This document shows, in pieces, positions 45,371 to 53,874 of a stretch of 64,000 nt of DNA. Under the pieces are notes generated by a model. That model did no database searches. It saw nothing but the letters and a program-made list of their open reading frames with translations, and had not been told where the DNA came from. How positions within the stretch are numbered: the first letter of the stretch is position 1; each line of letters opens with the position of its first letter. The stretch lies in assembly GCF_001297705.1 (NCBI RefSeq), contig NZ_LIRF01000003.1, forward strand, positions 248,001 through 312,000, in the 5' to 3' direction. The DNA is from Chryseobacterium sp. ERMR1:04 (lineage in GTDB: Bacteria > Bacteroidota > Bacteroidia > Flavobacteriales > Weeksellaceae). A program made the translations under genes and the position numbers.

Positions 45371-47752
45371 TTAGTTATAATATTCTTTATTAGCTGCTAA
45401 ATCAAGCCAGCCTTTTTTATCATTTTTGTCAGTAACTTCAATAAAGTTTCCTACTCGAGCTCCTATCTTTTTATATGTTGGAACCTTATTATAAAGAAAA
45501 ATACCATATAAATTATCTTTTCTGAAAACAATAAGTGGTTCATTTTCCAAATACTTTATTTCATCATATTCAGGAGGCAACAATTGTATTGCTTCTGCTT
45601 TTTTGTCGTAAGTATTTGTTTTACTATATTCTCGAGGAGCGTAAACCTGTAAAACAACTGGTTCAATAAGATTTTTTGCTTTTCCTTTTTTCTTTTTATT
45701 ATTGTTTGGGTTGACCGTTGATCTTTTTTTATATTCTTTATTAGTCAATTTCTCGCCCTTTTCTACTATCTGATCTTCATTTAGCTTATCTCTTAAAGAA
45801 TCTTTATTGTATGTATATAATCCGTATTTATTCCCATTTTTAGCAATAAACCAATTATCCTGATCATGATTATACTTTTCAATTATTCCTTGTGTATATT
45901 TAAAGCTTTGAGATAATACAGGGACTATTAATGGCTTTTCTTCAATTAAAATATTTTCAAATGATATTTTATGTATTGTTTTAAAACTGTCACATGATAT
46001 GGATGAAGATAAGATCCAATTTATTTCATTTTCTTTTTTTTCGAAAGCTGTATCATGGTAACATTTTCCTGTTCCGCATTCGATAGTAATTGTTTCGAAA
46101 GGTATATGATTATTTCCTAAAAAATCTAAATTTTCCGCAGTATTGCTATGTAAAACATTAATATAATCACCGAAAATATAATAAGACTTTATGTTGTCCA
46201 AAGGTAATTTTTCAAGTTTTGAATTTAGTATTTCAGTTTTACCATTATTTTGAAGTATTACAAAGTTTTCTTCCGTTTTTATGCTGTCATAGTTTTGATC
46301 TAAAAGTCTTGCTCCGAAGTACGAATACAAATTATATTTTCCGTTATTTTCAGCTACAGAATAAAAAGAATCAGTGTTAAAATTTTCATATACACTTTCG
46401 TAATCAATCTTTTCATTACTGTTTAATTCATAAGGGATTTCACGGACATAAAATCCTGTTTTTGTCATTATAAATGATTGATCGGAACGATCGGAAAGTT
46501 TAAAAATAGGTTTGTCTCTATTCAAATTAAGAATAAATGCTGCAGAGTAATGAGAATTTTGAAGTCTCCATTTTTCAACATTATCATCATCTTTTACAAT
46601 ATACGTTCCGAATCCTTGACTTGAATTTGTACCAAATCTATATCTTTGATTGACGAAAATTTCAGGTGTTAGAAAAAAGGATTTATATAAAATGTTTTTT
46701 TCTTTGTCGTGATACGTAAAAACCTTCCCAGCAACAAATTTTTGAAGCTTTTTAATACTTTGAGATTTTATGTCATCCGTATTAATAACTGTTTGATAAG
46801 TATTGTTTTCTTTTTGAATATCTTTTTGTGTGAAAATATTCTCACCTTTTCCTTTGATAATAGTATAAGCACGGTACCTCCTTTTATCTTTACTTACTTT
46901 ATAATTATCATAAACCAACTTGTAGTTTTCTTTTTCATTAGCATAAAGGTCAAAATTAGTCCCTATTTTAACATAGGCAATGTTTTCATAATCAATAATT
47001 TGCTGAATACTAATATTCGAATTTTTTATTTTTTGTTTTTCAACGGCAAAACCATTTTTTGTTTTATAGCTATATTGTTGATGGTTAAAAATTTCATCCT
47101 CAATTATATTTTCAGGGGATATTAGATTAATTAATTTGCCATTTTCATCAAAATCTTTGACATGTATTAGAAAATAATTTCCTTGATATGCTTTTTCCTG
47201 AGCCGGTTGAAGATTTTTCCAGAAAATCTTTTCAATGAACTGATCCTTATTGATTAATTGCTCATTATTAACCTTGGCAACTTTATAATGATTCTGATAT
47301 TGAATGGTCTGAATGAAATTTCCATTCTCATTATAAATTCGGTTTTCATGAGTATCATTTAAAATCTTTTGAATGTTCCAAAGTGAACCATCAGAATAGC
47401 TAAATTTTAATTCTACACCGCTGAACTTCTTGATGTCATCCTGCTTCCATGAATTCGGATAGGTGAAACTACTGTTTTGATCAAATCCATTTTCATCATA
47501 CCAATATGCTGTACCAATTCTTTCATTGATATTGTTTTTCAGAGAATACCATTGATTCTGAAGATTACCGTTACCGTAAAAATCACGGTTATAAATAATG
47601 GAATCGATTGGAGTTGTTTCCTGAATCCTGTAAAAAGCGGCATTATCTTTTGTCGTCTCTTTCCATGACCTGTCAAAATAAGTTGTTTTGTTCTGTTGAG
47701 AACTCACCAAAACAATTGTAAAAAGAGATAAAAAAGATAATTTGTTTTTCAT
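45371..47752 (-). CDS. Large exported protein with WG-like repeats
   Basis: 793 residues with signal peptide MKNKLSFLSLFTIVLVSSQQ. The N-terminal part has MORN/YwqK-like phrases (FYGNGNLQNQWYSLKN, YNENGNFIQTIQYQN). The C-terminal half has WG-like units (NNGKYNLYSYFGARLLDQNY, NGNKYGLYTYNKDSL, NLYGIFLYNKVPTYKKIG, KKGWLDLAANKEYYN). The function is unknown. It lies inside a beta-oxidation operon without an obvious metabolic link. Confidence 0.8.
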   Translation of the reverse strand: MKNKLSFLSLFTIVLVSSQQNKTTYFDRSWKETTKDNAAFYRIQETTPIDSIIYNRDFYGNGNLQNQWYSLKNNINERIGTAYWYDENGFDQNSSFTYPNSWKQDDIKKFSGVELKFSYSDGSLWNIQKILNDTHENRIYNENGNFIQTIQYQNHYKVAKVNNEQLINKDQFIEKIFWKNLQPAQEKAYQGNYFLIHVKDFDENGKLINLISPENIIEDEIFNHQQYSYKTKNGFAVEKQKIKNSNISIQQIIDYENIAYVKIGTNFDLYANEKENYKLVYDNYKVSKDKRRYRAYTIIKGKGENIFTQKDIQKENNTYQTVINTDDIKSQSIKKLQKFVAGKVFTYHDKEKNILYKSFFLTPEIFVNQRYRFGTNSSQGFGTYIVKDDDNVEKWRLQNSHYSAAFILNLNRDKPIFKLSDRSDQSFIMTKTGFYVREIPYELNSNEKIDYESVYENFNTDSFYSVAENNGKYNLYSYFGARLLDQNYDSIKTEENFVILQNNGKTEILNSKLEKLPLDNIKSYYIFGDYINVLHSNTAENLDFLGNNHIPFETITIECGTGKCYHDTAFEKKENEINWILSSSISCDSFKTIHKISFENILIEEKPLIVPVLSQSFKYTQGIIEKYNHDQDNWFIAKNGNKYGLYTYNKDSLRDKLNEDQIVEKGEKLTNKEYKKRSTVNPNNNKKKKGKAKNLIEPVVLQVYAPREYSKTNTYDKKAEAIQLLPPEYDEIKYLENEPLIVFRKDNLYGIFLYNKVPTYKKIGARVGNFIEVTDKNDKKGWLDLAANKEYYN

Positions 47753-47803
47753 GGAGTTTTAAAATTTGGGAAGAAAGAAAGTTCGATCTTCCCAATATAA
47801 TTT

Positions 47804-48982
47804 TTATAGCAATTCGAATATACTCGCTGCTCCTTGCCCCGTTCCAACGCACATAGAAACCATTCCGTATTTGTTTCCACGTTTTCTCATTTCGTCAAGC
47901 AATTGAACGGTTAATTTGGTTCCGGTGCATCCAAGTGGGTGACCTAACGCGATAGCGCCACCGTTTACATTCAGAATATCAGGATTTAAGTTTAATTCTT
48001 TTTTGATGGCAACAGATTGTGATGCGAATGCCTCGTTTAATTCGATTAATTCAATATCTTTTAATTCCAGCCCTGCTTGTTTCAATGCTTTTGGAATCGC
48101 ATAAATTGGACCCATTCCCATGATTCTTGGTTCAAGACCTGCAGCTGCATAAGCCACTAATCTAGCTTCCGGTTCAAGGCCTAGTTCTTTTACCATTTCT
48201 TCACTCATTACCATTACGAAAGCGGCTCCATCACTCATTTGAGAAGAGTTTCCGGCTGTTACGCTTCCTCCGTTGGCAAATACAGGTCTTAGCTTAGCTA
48301 ATCCTTCCAGAGAAGTGTCTTTTCTTGGACCTTCATCCACCGAAAAATCAAACTTTTTAGTCTGCATTTTCTGATTCTCATCCAGGAAATTATATTCAAC
48401 AGGAATTGAAACAATCTGGTTAGCAAATTTACCTTCCTGATTGGCTTTTAGAGCTTTCATATGAGATTCAAAAGCGAACTGATCTTGCTCCTCTCTTGTA
48501 ATATTGTATTGTTTGGCAACCTCTTCTGCTGTGTAACCCATTCCCCAATAATAATCAGGGTTTGTTTTTGCAATTTCTGTTTCAGGAACAGGCTTATAAC
48601 CACCCATCGGAATATAAGACATTGATTCTGTACCTCCTGCAATGATGCAGTCAGCCATTCCTGCCTGAATTTTTGCAGAAGCAATCGCAATTGCTTCACT
48701 TCCTGATGCGCAATATCTGTTGACGGTAACTCCGGGAACTTTGTCTGTATTCAATCCCATTAGAGAAATCAAACGAGCTACATTCAAGCCCTGTTCGGCT
48801 TCCGGCATTGCGTTTCCTACGATAAGGTCATCAATTCTGTTTTTGTCTAATTGCGGAAGTTCAGCCATTAATTTTTCAATTACGGTTGCCGCCATTACAT
48901 CGGGTCTCGTGAATCTTAAACTTCCTTTTGGAGCTTTTCCAACGGCAGTTCTGAACCCTTTTACTATATATGCTGTTTTCAT
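47804..48982 (-). CDS. fadA: Acetyl-CoA C-acyltransferase (FadA-like thiolase)
   Basis: A 392-residue thiolase that performs the last step of beta-oxidation. The nucleophile is in VNRYCASGSEAIA, with GGAIALGHPLGCTG and MCVGTGQGAA supplying the catalytic His and second Cys. Its operon partner fadB lies upstream on the same strand, now separated from it by a transposase insertion. Confidence 0.95.
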   Translation of the reverse strand: MKTAYIVKGFRTAVGKAPKGSLRFTRPDVMAATVIEKLMAELPQLDKNRIDDLIVGNAMPEAEQGLNVARLISLMGLNTDKVPGVTVNRYCASGSEAIAIASAKIQAGMADCIIAGGTESMSYIPMGGYKPVPETEIAKTNPDYYWGMGYTAEEVAKQYNITREEQDQFAFESHMKALKANQEGKFANQIVSIPVEYNFLDENQKMQTKKFDFSVDEGPRKDTSLEGLAKLRPVFANGGSVTAGNSSQMSDGAAFVMVMSEEMVKELGLEPEARLVAYAAAGLEPRIMGMGPIYAIPKALKQAGLELKDIELIELNEAFASQSVAIKKELNLNPDILNVNGGAIALGHPLGCTGTKLTVQLLDEMRKRGNKYGMVSMCVGTGQGAASIFELL

Positions 48983-49017
48983 ATTTTTTATTGATTAATA
49001 TTATTTTCTGAGAGTTT

Positions 49018-49047
49018 TTTGCCTCGTAGAGGTAAACTGTTCATAGC
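49018..49047 (+). repeat. REP-like hairpin 1
   Basis: TTTGCCTC-GTA-GAGGTAAA (8-bp stem, one G-T pair), then CTGTTCATAGC. Confidence 0.65.
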
Positions 49048-49070
49048 TATTTGTTTGTTTTTGCTTTGCG

Positions 49071-49094
49071 GAGCTCCGTAGGAGCGACCTGTTA
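49071..49094 (+). repeat. REP-like hairpin 2
   Basis: GAGCTCC-GTA-GGAGC, then GACCTGTTA. Its last three bases are the transposase stop codon. Confidence 0.7.
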
Positions 49095-49556
49095 ATCTTC
49101 AATCCATTCAAATAAATATTTCGAATCATATTCAATTTCAAATTTTGACATAAAACCCAAATATTCTTCTTTAAATGTTTTCTTTTTATGATGCTCTTCT
49201 TGGTTTAAAATATATTTAATAACAGAATCTACACTGCTTTTAGAATAGGAGAAAGCTCCATATCCTTCCTGCCAGTTGAATTTTCCATTACTCCAATTTT
49301 TATCATTAATAAATTTTGAAGAACCGGCCTTAATGTCTCTTACTAAGTCTGAAATTGAAATAACAGGACTCATACTTACAAGAAGATGGACGTGATCCGG
49401 CATTGCAAAAACTGCGAATAATTTTTGATTTCTATTGGAAACAATACCTGTAATAAATTTATGTAATTCTTCTCTGTTCTCTTTTGAAATCAGGTTTTGT
49501 CTTCCTTTGACAGCGAAAACAATTTGAATATAAATTTGTGTGTATGTGTTTGCCAT
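49092..49556 (-). CDS. REP-associated tyrosine transposase (IS200/IS605 TnpA type)
   Basis: A 154-residue Y1 transposase. The HUH metal motif is in FAMPDHVHLLVSM. The catalytic Tyr lies in the helix after GYGAFSYSKSSVDSVIKYIL, followed by NQEEHHKKKTFKEEY. Start MANTYTQIYIQIVFAVKG is typical. It is single-copy here, lacks TnpB and is flanked by REP-like hairpins, which fits a domesticated RAYT rather than a simple insertion sequence. All motifs are intact, so it may be active. Confidence 0.92.
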   Translation of the reverse strand: MANTYTQIYIQIVFAVKGRQNLISKENREELHKFITGIVSNRNQKLFAVFAMPDHVHLLVSMSPVISISDLVRDIKAGSSKFINDKNWSNGKFNWQEGYGAFSYSKSSVDSVIKYILNQEEHHKKKTFKEEYLGFMSKFEIEYDSKYLFEWIED

Positions 49557-49561
49557 AAAAC

Positions 49562-49583
49562 TAACAGGTCGCCTCTACGAGGC
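49562..49583 (-). repeat. REP-like hairpin 3
   Basis: On the minus strand GCCTC-GTA-GAGGC, then GACCTGTTA. The tail is identical to that of hairpin 2. Confidence 0.7.
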
Positions 49584-49615
49584 TCAATGTTTTTCTAAAA
49601 TTATTCTGCTGCTAT

Positions 49616-49639
49616 TAACAGTTCGCTCCTACGGAGCTC
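49616..49639 (-). repeat. REP-like hairpin 4
   Basis: On the minus strand GAGCTCC-GTA-GGAGC, then GAACTGTTA. The stem is identical to that of hairpin 2. It ends 5 bases from the fadB stop codon. Confidence 0.7.
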
Positions 49640-49643
49640 TCTA

Positions 49644-52037
49644 TTAATTTCTCAATGGTTTTCCGTTCTGCAACATGTACTGAATTCTCTCCAATGTTTT
49701 TCTTTCCCCACAAAGCTGTAAGAATGTTTCTCTTTCAAGATTCAACAAGTATTGTTCAGTTACAATTGTTGGTTCAGAAAGATTTCCTCCGACCATTACG
49801 TTGGCTAATTTATCGGCAATTTTTTTGTCGTGTGCAGAGATAAAGTTTCCTGTCAACATTTGGTCAGTTCCAACATAGAACATTCCCAATGCATCTTTAC
49901 CTAATACTTTTACTTTCTGTTCGATTGGTTGAGTATAGCCTTGTTCAGCTAATAATTTTGCAATCTTTTTAGCTTCTGCAATCTGTCTGTTTTTGCTTAC
50001 GGAAACGATGTCTTTTCCTTTTTCAAGGATTCCCATATCATAGGCTTCATAAGCAGAAGTTGCTACTTTACCCATTGCGATGTTCATGAAAGCTTCACGA
50101 AGTCTGTTATTTTTTACATCATCGCTGTGGAATTCTCTTGAAGTTCTCAAGGTCAATTCTTTCGTTCCACCACCACCAGGAATTACACCAACTCCGGTTT
50201 CTACCAATCCGATGTAAGTTTCTGCTGCTGCAACCACTCTGTCAGCGTGCATGGTCATTTCACAACCTCCACCAAGCGTCATTCCGTGAGGAGCAACAAC
50301 AACAGGAATAGAAGAGTAACGAACTCTCATCATTGATTTTTGGAAATAAGCAATCGCCATATTTAAATCATCCCAATCTTGCTCGATAGCCATCATTAAA
50401 ATCATTGCTAAATTTGCTCCAACAGAGAAATTTGTGCCTTGATTTCCAATTACTAATCCGTCATATTCTTTTTCAGCTAAATCAATTGCTCTGTTTAATC
50501 CGTCCAACACTTCGCCTCCAAGAGAATTCATTTTAGAACGAATTTCGAAGTTGATAATTCCGTCGCCTAAATCTTCAATAGAAGCGCCTGAATTACTCCA
50601 AAGTGTTTTGTTTTTTCGGATATTATCTAAAATAATAAAAGAATCCTGACCCGGAATTTTGTTGTATTCACCTGAGTTTTTATCAACAAAGATACTTTGT
50701 CCTTCATCATTAACTTTATAGAAAGTTTCTACATTTTTAACCCAGTCTGATACTTCATAACCAGCATCTTTAGCCAATTCAATACCTTTTTGAACGCCAA
50801 CGGCATCCCAGATTTCAAACGGACCGTTTTCCCAACCGAAACCAGCTCTCATAGCATCATCGATCTTGTAAACTTCATCAGAAATTTCAGGAACTTTATG
50901 CGAAACATAAGCGAATAATGCACCTAAAGATTTTCTGTAAAGCTCTCCGGCTTTATCTTTTCCACCAATTAAGACTTTAAATCTGTCAATTGGTTTATCA
51001 ATATTTTTAGTTAATTCCAACGTAGGAAAAGATGATTTTCCTTGAAGTTCATATTCTAAGGTCTCAAGATTTAATCCGTGAATTTCAGATTTTCCATCTG
51101 CACTTTTCACTTTTTTGTAGAAACCCTGTTGCGTTTTTGAACCTAACCATTTATTATCAACCATTTTCTGGATGTAATCAGGAAGGGCAAAAACATCATT
51201 GAAATTATTGGTTTCAGCGCCGCTTTGACGAACGCCATTCGCAACCATCACCAAGGTATCTAAACCAACAACATCCGCTGTTCTGAACGTCGCAGATTTT
51301 GGACGACCGATTACAGGACCTGTTAATTTATCAACTTCAGATACCGTTAATCCTAACTTTTGAACGTTGTGAAGGAGATCCATTATAGAGAACACTCCAA
51401 TTCTGTTGGCAATAAATGCAGGAGTATCTTTTGCTAAAACAGTTGTTTTACCTAAGAATTTAGCTCCGTAGCTCATGTAGAAGTCAATTACTTCTGGAGC
51501 AGTATCATTTGTTGGAATAATCTCTAAAAGAGGAAGGTATCTTACGGGATTAAAGAAGTGTGTTCCTGCAAAATAATGTTTAAAATCATCGCTTCTTCCT
51601 TCTGTTAAGAAATGAATAGGAATTCCAGATGTATTGGAAGAAATTAACGTTCCAGGTTTTCTGAATTGTTCAATTTTTTCATAAACTGATTTTTTGATGT
51701 CTAGTCTTTCAACCACCACTTCAATAATCCAGTCTGTATTTTTTATTTTTGGTAAATCATCATCAAAATTTCCAACCTTGATTCTATCTGCGAATTTTGG
51801 AGAATAGAGGAGAGCCGGACTTGCTTTTTTTAGTTTTTCAAAGTTTTCAGAAGCGATTCTGTTTCTTACCGCTTTGTCATCTTTGGTCAAACCTTTTTTC
51901 TGTTCTGCTTCAGTTAATTCAAAAGGAACGATATCCAAAAGCGAAACCTCTACGCCAATATTAGCGAAGTGAGCCGCAATACCGCTTCCCATAATTCCTG
52001 AACCAAGAACCGTTACGTGTTTGATTCTTCTTTTCAT
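49644..52037 (-). CDS. fadB: 3-hydroxyacyl-CoA dehydrogenase / enoyl-CoA hydratase (FadB-like)
   Basis: A 797-residue bifunctional enzyme for the middle steps of beta-oxidation. The NAD-binding dehydrogenase domain comes first (VTVLGSGIMGSGIAAHFANI; the NTSGIP and GTHFFNPVRYLPLLEI catalytic region). The hydratase/crotonase domain is C-terminal (VIGNQGTNFSVGANLAMILM oxyanion loop; GLVETGVGVIPGGGGTKEL with the catalytic Glu). The order is opposite to E. coli FadB and is common in Bacteroidota. It is the first enzyme gene after the MarR regulator. Confidence 0.94.
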   Translation of the reverse strand: MKRRIKHVTVLGSGIMGSGIAAHFANIGVEVSLLDIVPFELTEAEQKKGLTKDDKAVRNRIASENFEKLKKASPALLYSPKFADRIKVGNFDDDLPKIKNTDWIIEVVVERLDIKKSVYEKIEQFRKPGTLISSNTSGIPIHFLTEGRSDDFKHYFAGTHFFNPVRYLPLLEIIPTNDTAPEVIDFYMSYGAKFLGKTTVLAKDTPAFIANRIGVFSIMDLLHNVQKLGLTVSEVDKLTGPVIGRPKSATFRTADVVGLDTLVMVANGVRQSGAETNNFNDVFALPDYIQKMVDNKWLGSKTQQGFYKKVKSADGKSEIHGLNLETLEYELQGKSSFPTLELTKNIDKPIDRFKVLIGGKDKAGELYRKSLGALFAYVSHKVPEISDEVYKIDDAMRAGFGWENGPFEIWDAVGVQKGIELAKDAGYEVSDWVKNVETFYKVNDEGQSIFVDKNSGEYNKIPGQDSFIILDNIRKNKTLWSNSGASIEDLGDGIINFEIRSKMNSLGGEVLDGLNRAIDLAEKEYDGLVIGNQGTNFSVGANLAMILMMAIEQDWDDLNMAIAYFQKSMMRVRYSSIPVVVAPHGMTLGGGCEMTMHADRVVAAAETYIGLVETGVGVIPGGGGTKELTLRTSREFHSDDVKNNRLREAFMNIAMGKVATSAYEAYDMGILEKGKDIVSVSKNRQIAEAKKIAKLLAEQGYTQPIEQKVKVLGKDALGMFYVGTDQMLTGNFISAHDKKIADKLANVMVGGNLSEPTIVTEQYLLNLERETFLQLCGERKTLERIQYMLQNGKPLRN

Positions 52038-52056
52038 TTGATTTATTGATTTGTTA

Positions 52057-52509
52057 TTATTTTTTATTATTTAAATCGATCGCAATTTTCATGATCTCAA
52101 CCATCACTTCTTTAAAAGTATCTAGCTTTTCTGGAGCAATTTTTTCCATCACTCTCTTGTTGAAGTTAACGACAACTTCCTTAGACATGTTTCTGGAATT
52201 CAATCCTTTGTCGGTAAGTTTTATAATTACTTCACGCTTGTCTGTAGTTGTTTTTTCCTTGTAAATATATCCGTTGTCTTCAAGAAGTTTTATAATTCTT
52301 GTTAATGAAGTAGGTTCAATGGCCATTTTAGGTCCTAAATTCGTACTTCTTGTGCCTTCTTTAGGGTCAATTTTAAGAAGAGTAAGGGCCTGAACGGCTG
52401 TTGAATCATGTTCCTGAGCAAGATCTGTATACATTTTAGAAACAGCCAACCAAGTCTGCTTTAAAATTAGATCTACGTTTTCTATTTTATCTTTATTGTT
52501 GTCCATCAT
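52057..52509 (-). CDS. MarR family transcriptional regulator
   Basis: A 150-residue winged-helix regulator (STAVQALTLLKIDPKEGTRS, MAIEPTSLTRIIKLLEDNGY, and the wing KEKTTTDKREVIIKLTDKG). It is the first gene of the beta-oxidation operon, 19 bases from fadB. Two palindromes upstream, one overlapping its promoter, strongly suggest autoregulation and control of the whole operon, probably relieved by fatty acyl-CoA (the ligand is an inference). Confidence 0.92.
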   Translation of the reverse strand: MMDNNKDKIENVDLILKQTWLAVSKMYTDLAQEHDSTAVQALTLLKIDPKEGTRSTNLGPKMAIEPTSLTRIIKLLEDNGYIYKEKTTTDKREVIIKLTDKGLNSRNMSKEVVVNFNKRVMEKIAPEKLDTFKEVMVEIMKIAIDLNNKK

Positions 52510-52530
52510 TTTTTGGGAAATGGTTTAATT

Positions 52531-52562
52531 CAAATGTAGTAAATATTATGCATGCATAGTAT
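52531..52562 (-). promoter_or_regulatory. MarR promoter with operator O1
   Basis: On the minus strand the -7 element TACATTTG (52538-52531) is preceded by ATACTATGCATGCATAATAT (52562-52543), a palindrome with one mismatch. The operator covers the -33/-7 spacer. Confidence 0.75.
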
Positions 52563-52625
52563 TTATTAACGTTAAATTTTGTTAATAGATTGATAGTTAG
52601 GCGATTAAATTGTATGATTAGCATA

Positions 52626-52645
52626 ATACTATGCATGCATAGTAT
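52626..52645. promoter_or_regulatory. Operator O2, perfect 20-bp palindrome
   Basis: ATACTATGCATGCATAGTAT is a perfect palindrome. It shares 19 of 20 bases with O1, and the centres are 83 bp apart. It also lies 27 bases downstream of the stop of the ABC ATPase gene. Confidence 0.78.
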
Positions 52646-52671
52646 ATGAAGTTAATAAAGAAAAGCGTGTA

Positions 52672-53595
52672 TTAGTAAATGGTTTTCACGAAATTAACAA
52701 TTTCTTCGAAGGATTCGCATTGTTGTTTCAAGGAATCATTAGAAATAACCCAAAAGTTGTGTTGGAGTTCAAAATTTAATAAAGAAAGGTCTTTTTGGAA
52801 GTTTTTTTGAAGTAAAGAATACAACATTTCTTTATAAAAATCGGGTGCAATGATTTTTGGAGCTACAAAATTTTCATTAACCTGAAATAAAGAAGCGTTG
52901 GTTAGCTCATCATGTTGAAGTAAAATATCTTCCACGATCCCGGAATACAAATGATGGTTTTTTACATACCAAATTTTATCTGCAAATTCTTTTGCCAATC
53001 GCCAGTCGTGGGACGAAAATAGAATCAATTTATTCTGTTCTTTGGCTAATTTCCTAAGCGTTTTTAAGATGATAATTTTATTCTTTTCATCTAAATGGGT
53101 TGTAGGTTCATCCAGAATAATAATAGGAGAGTTCTGCGTTAAAGCTCTTCCAATAAAAGCCTTTTGAAGGTTTCCGTCAGAGAGGTTTTTAAGAAGAGTA
53201 TGTTTGTATTCGTCTAAATCTAAAGCTGTAATAATATCAGAAACTTCTTCACGATCTTCTTTTTTAAGCTCAAAATAGAAAGGATAATAAATGTATTTTC
53301 CTAGCGAAATAAGATCCTCAACCGTATAATTCTGCGGAATAACAGACTTTGAAAATACCACGGCAATATTTTCTGCAATTTCCTTAACAGAAAGGTTTTT
53401 TATATTTTTATTATTAATTGAAATTTCTCCGCTTAATAAAGCATTTTGATGGAGAATAGATTTAATTAAAGTCGTTTTTCCGACACCGTTGTTACCAATC
53501 AATAAGCATACGTCTCCTAAATTCAAATGGGCAGAAGCATTTGAAATTAAGGTTTTATTGTAGCCTATGTTTGCTTGGTTTATTTGTAGGTGCAT
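52672..53595 (-). CDS. ABC transporter ATP-binding protein (FecE/BtuD-like)
   Basis: 307 residues. Walker A GNNGVGKTT (34-42), signature LSDGNLQKAFIGRAL, Walker B IIILDEPTTHLD and the switch FSSHDW are present. The signature's second Gly position is Asp-Gly (LSDGN), a normal variant. A C-terminal extension of about 60 residues is unassigned. It is paired with the FecCD permease upstream, from which it is separated by 279 bases of repeat-like sequence. Confidence 0.9.
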   Translation of the reverse strand: MHLQINQANIGYNKTLISNASAHLNLGDVCLLIGNNGVGKTTLIKSILHQNALLSGEISINNKNIKNLSVKEIAENIAVVFSKSVIPQNYTVEDLISLGKYIYYPFYFELKKEDREEVSDIITALDLDEYKHTLLKNLSDGNLQKAFIGRALTQNSPIIILDEPTTHLDEKNKIIILKTLRKLAKEQNKLILFSSHDWRLAKEFADKIWYVKNHHLYSGIVEDILLQHDELTNASLFQVNENFVAPKIIAPDFYKEMLYSLLQKNFQKDLSLLNFELQHNFWVISNDSLKQQCESFEEIVNFVKTIY

Positions 53596-53604
53596 TTTTA
53601 TTTA

Positions 53605-53832
53605 ATTTTTACTTACACAGATTTACAGCGTTTTTATTTCTTTTCTCGCGGATTTTGCAGATTACGCAGATTTTTTTACGTTTAGCTTGTCATGCTGGAA
53701 GCATTTTTACAAAGTTAGTTTAGATTCCTCTGGAATGACAAAATGGGGTTGTATTTTTTAAATATTATTTAAGTTTAATTAAAATATTTTCAATCATCTG
53801 CTTAATCAGCAAAATCTGCGAGAGAATTTAAA
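53605..53832. repeat. Repeat-like sequence between permease and ATPase genes
   Basis: Contains TTCTCGCGGATTTTGCAGAT and AAAATCTGCGAGAGAATTTA, inverted relatives of each other and of the block near 2983. A TGTCATGCTGGAAGCATTTT / GATTCCTCTGGAATGACAAA pair lies between them. No coding frame was seen. Confidence 0.45.
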
Positions 53833-53874
53833 ATTGACAATTAATTCCTTTACAATTCATCATCATACCAACAA

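Larger units (their letters stand above)
49018..49639. mobile_element. REP/RAYT unit: IS200-like transposase flanked by REP-like hairpins
   Basis: The transposase gene is bracketed by two hairpins on each side, the right pair inverted relative to the left. Each has a stem closed by a GTA triloop followed by a CTGTT-containing tail. The unit lies between fadB and fadA. There is no tnpB. Confidence 0.7.

Noticed and set aside
49018..49639. CRISPR-like array from the repeated hairpins
   Set aside because: The repeats are inverted, only four in number, unevenly spaced and flank a transposase; no cas gene occurs.
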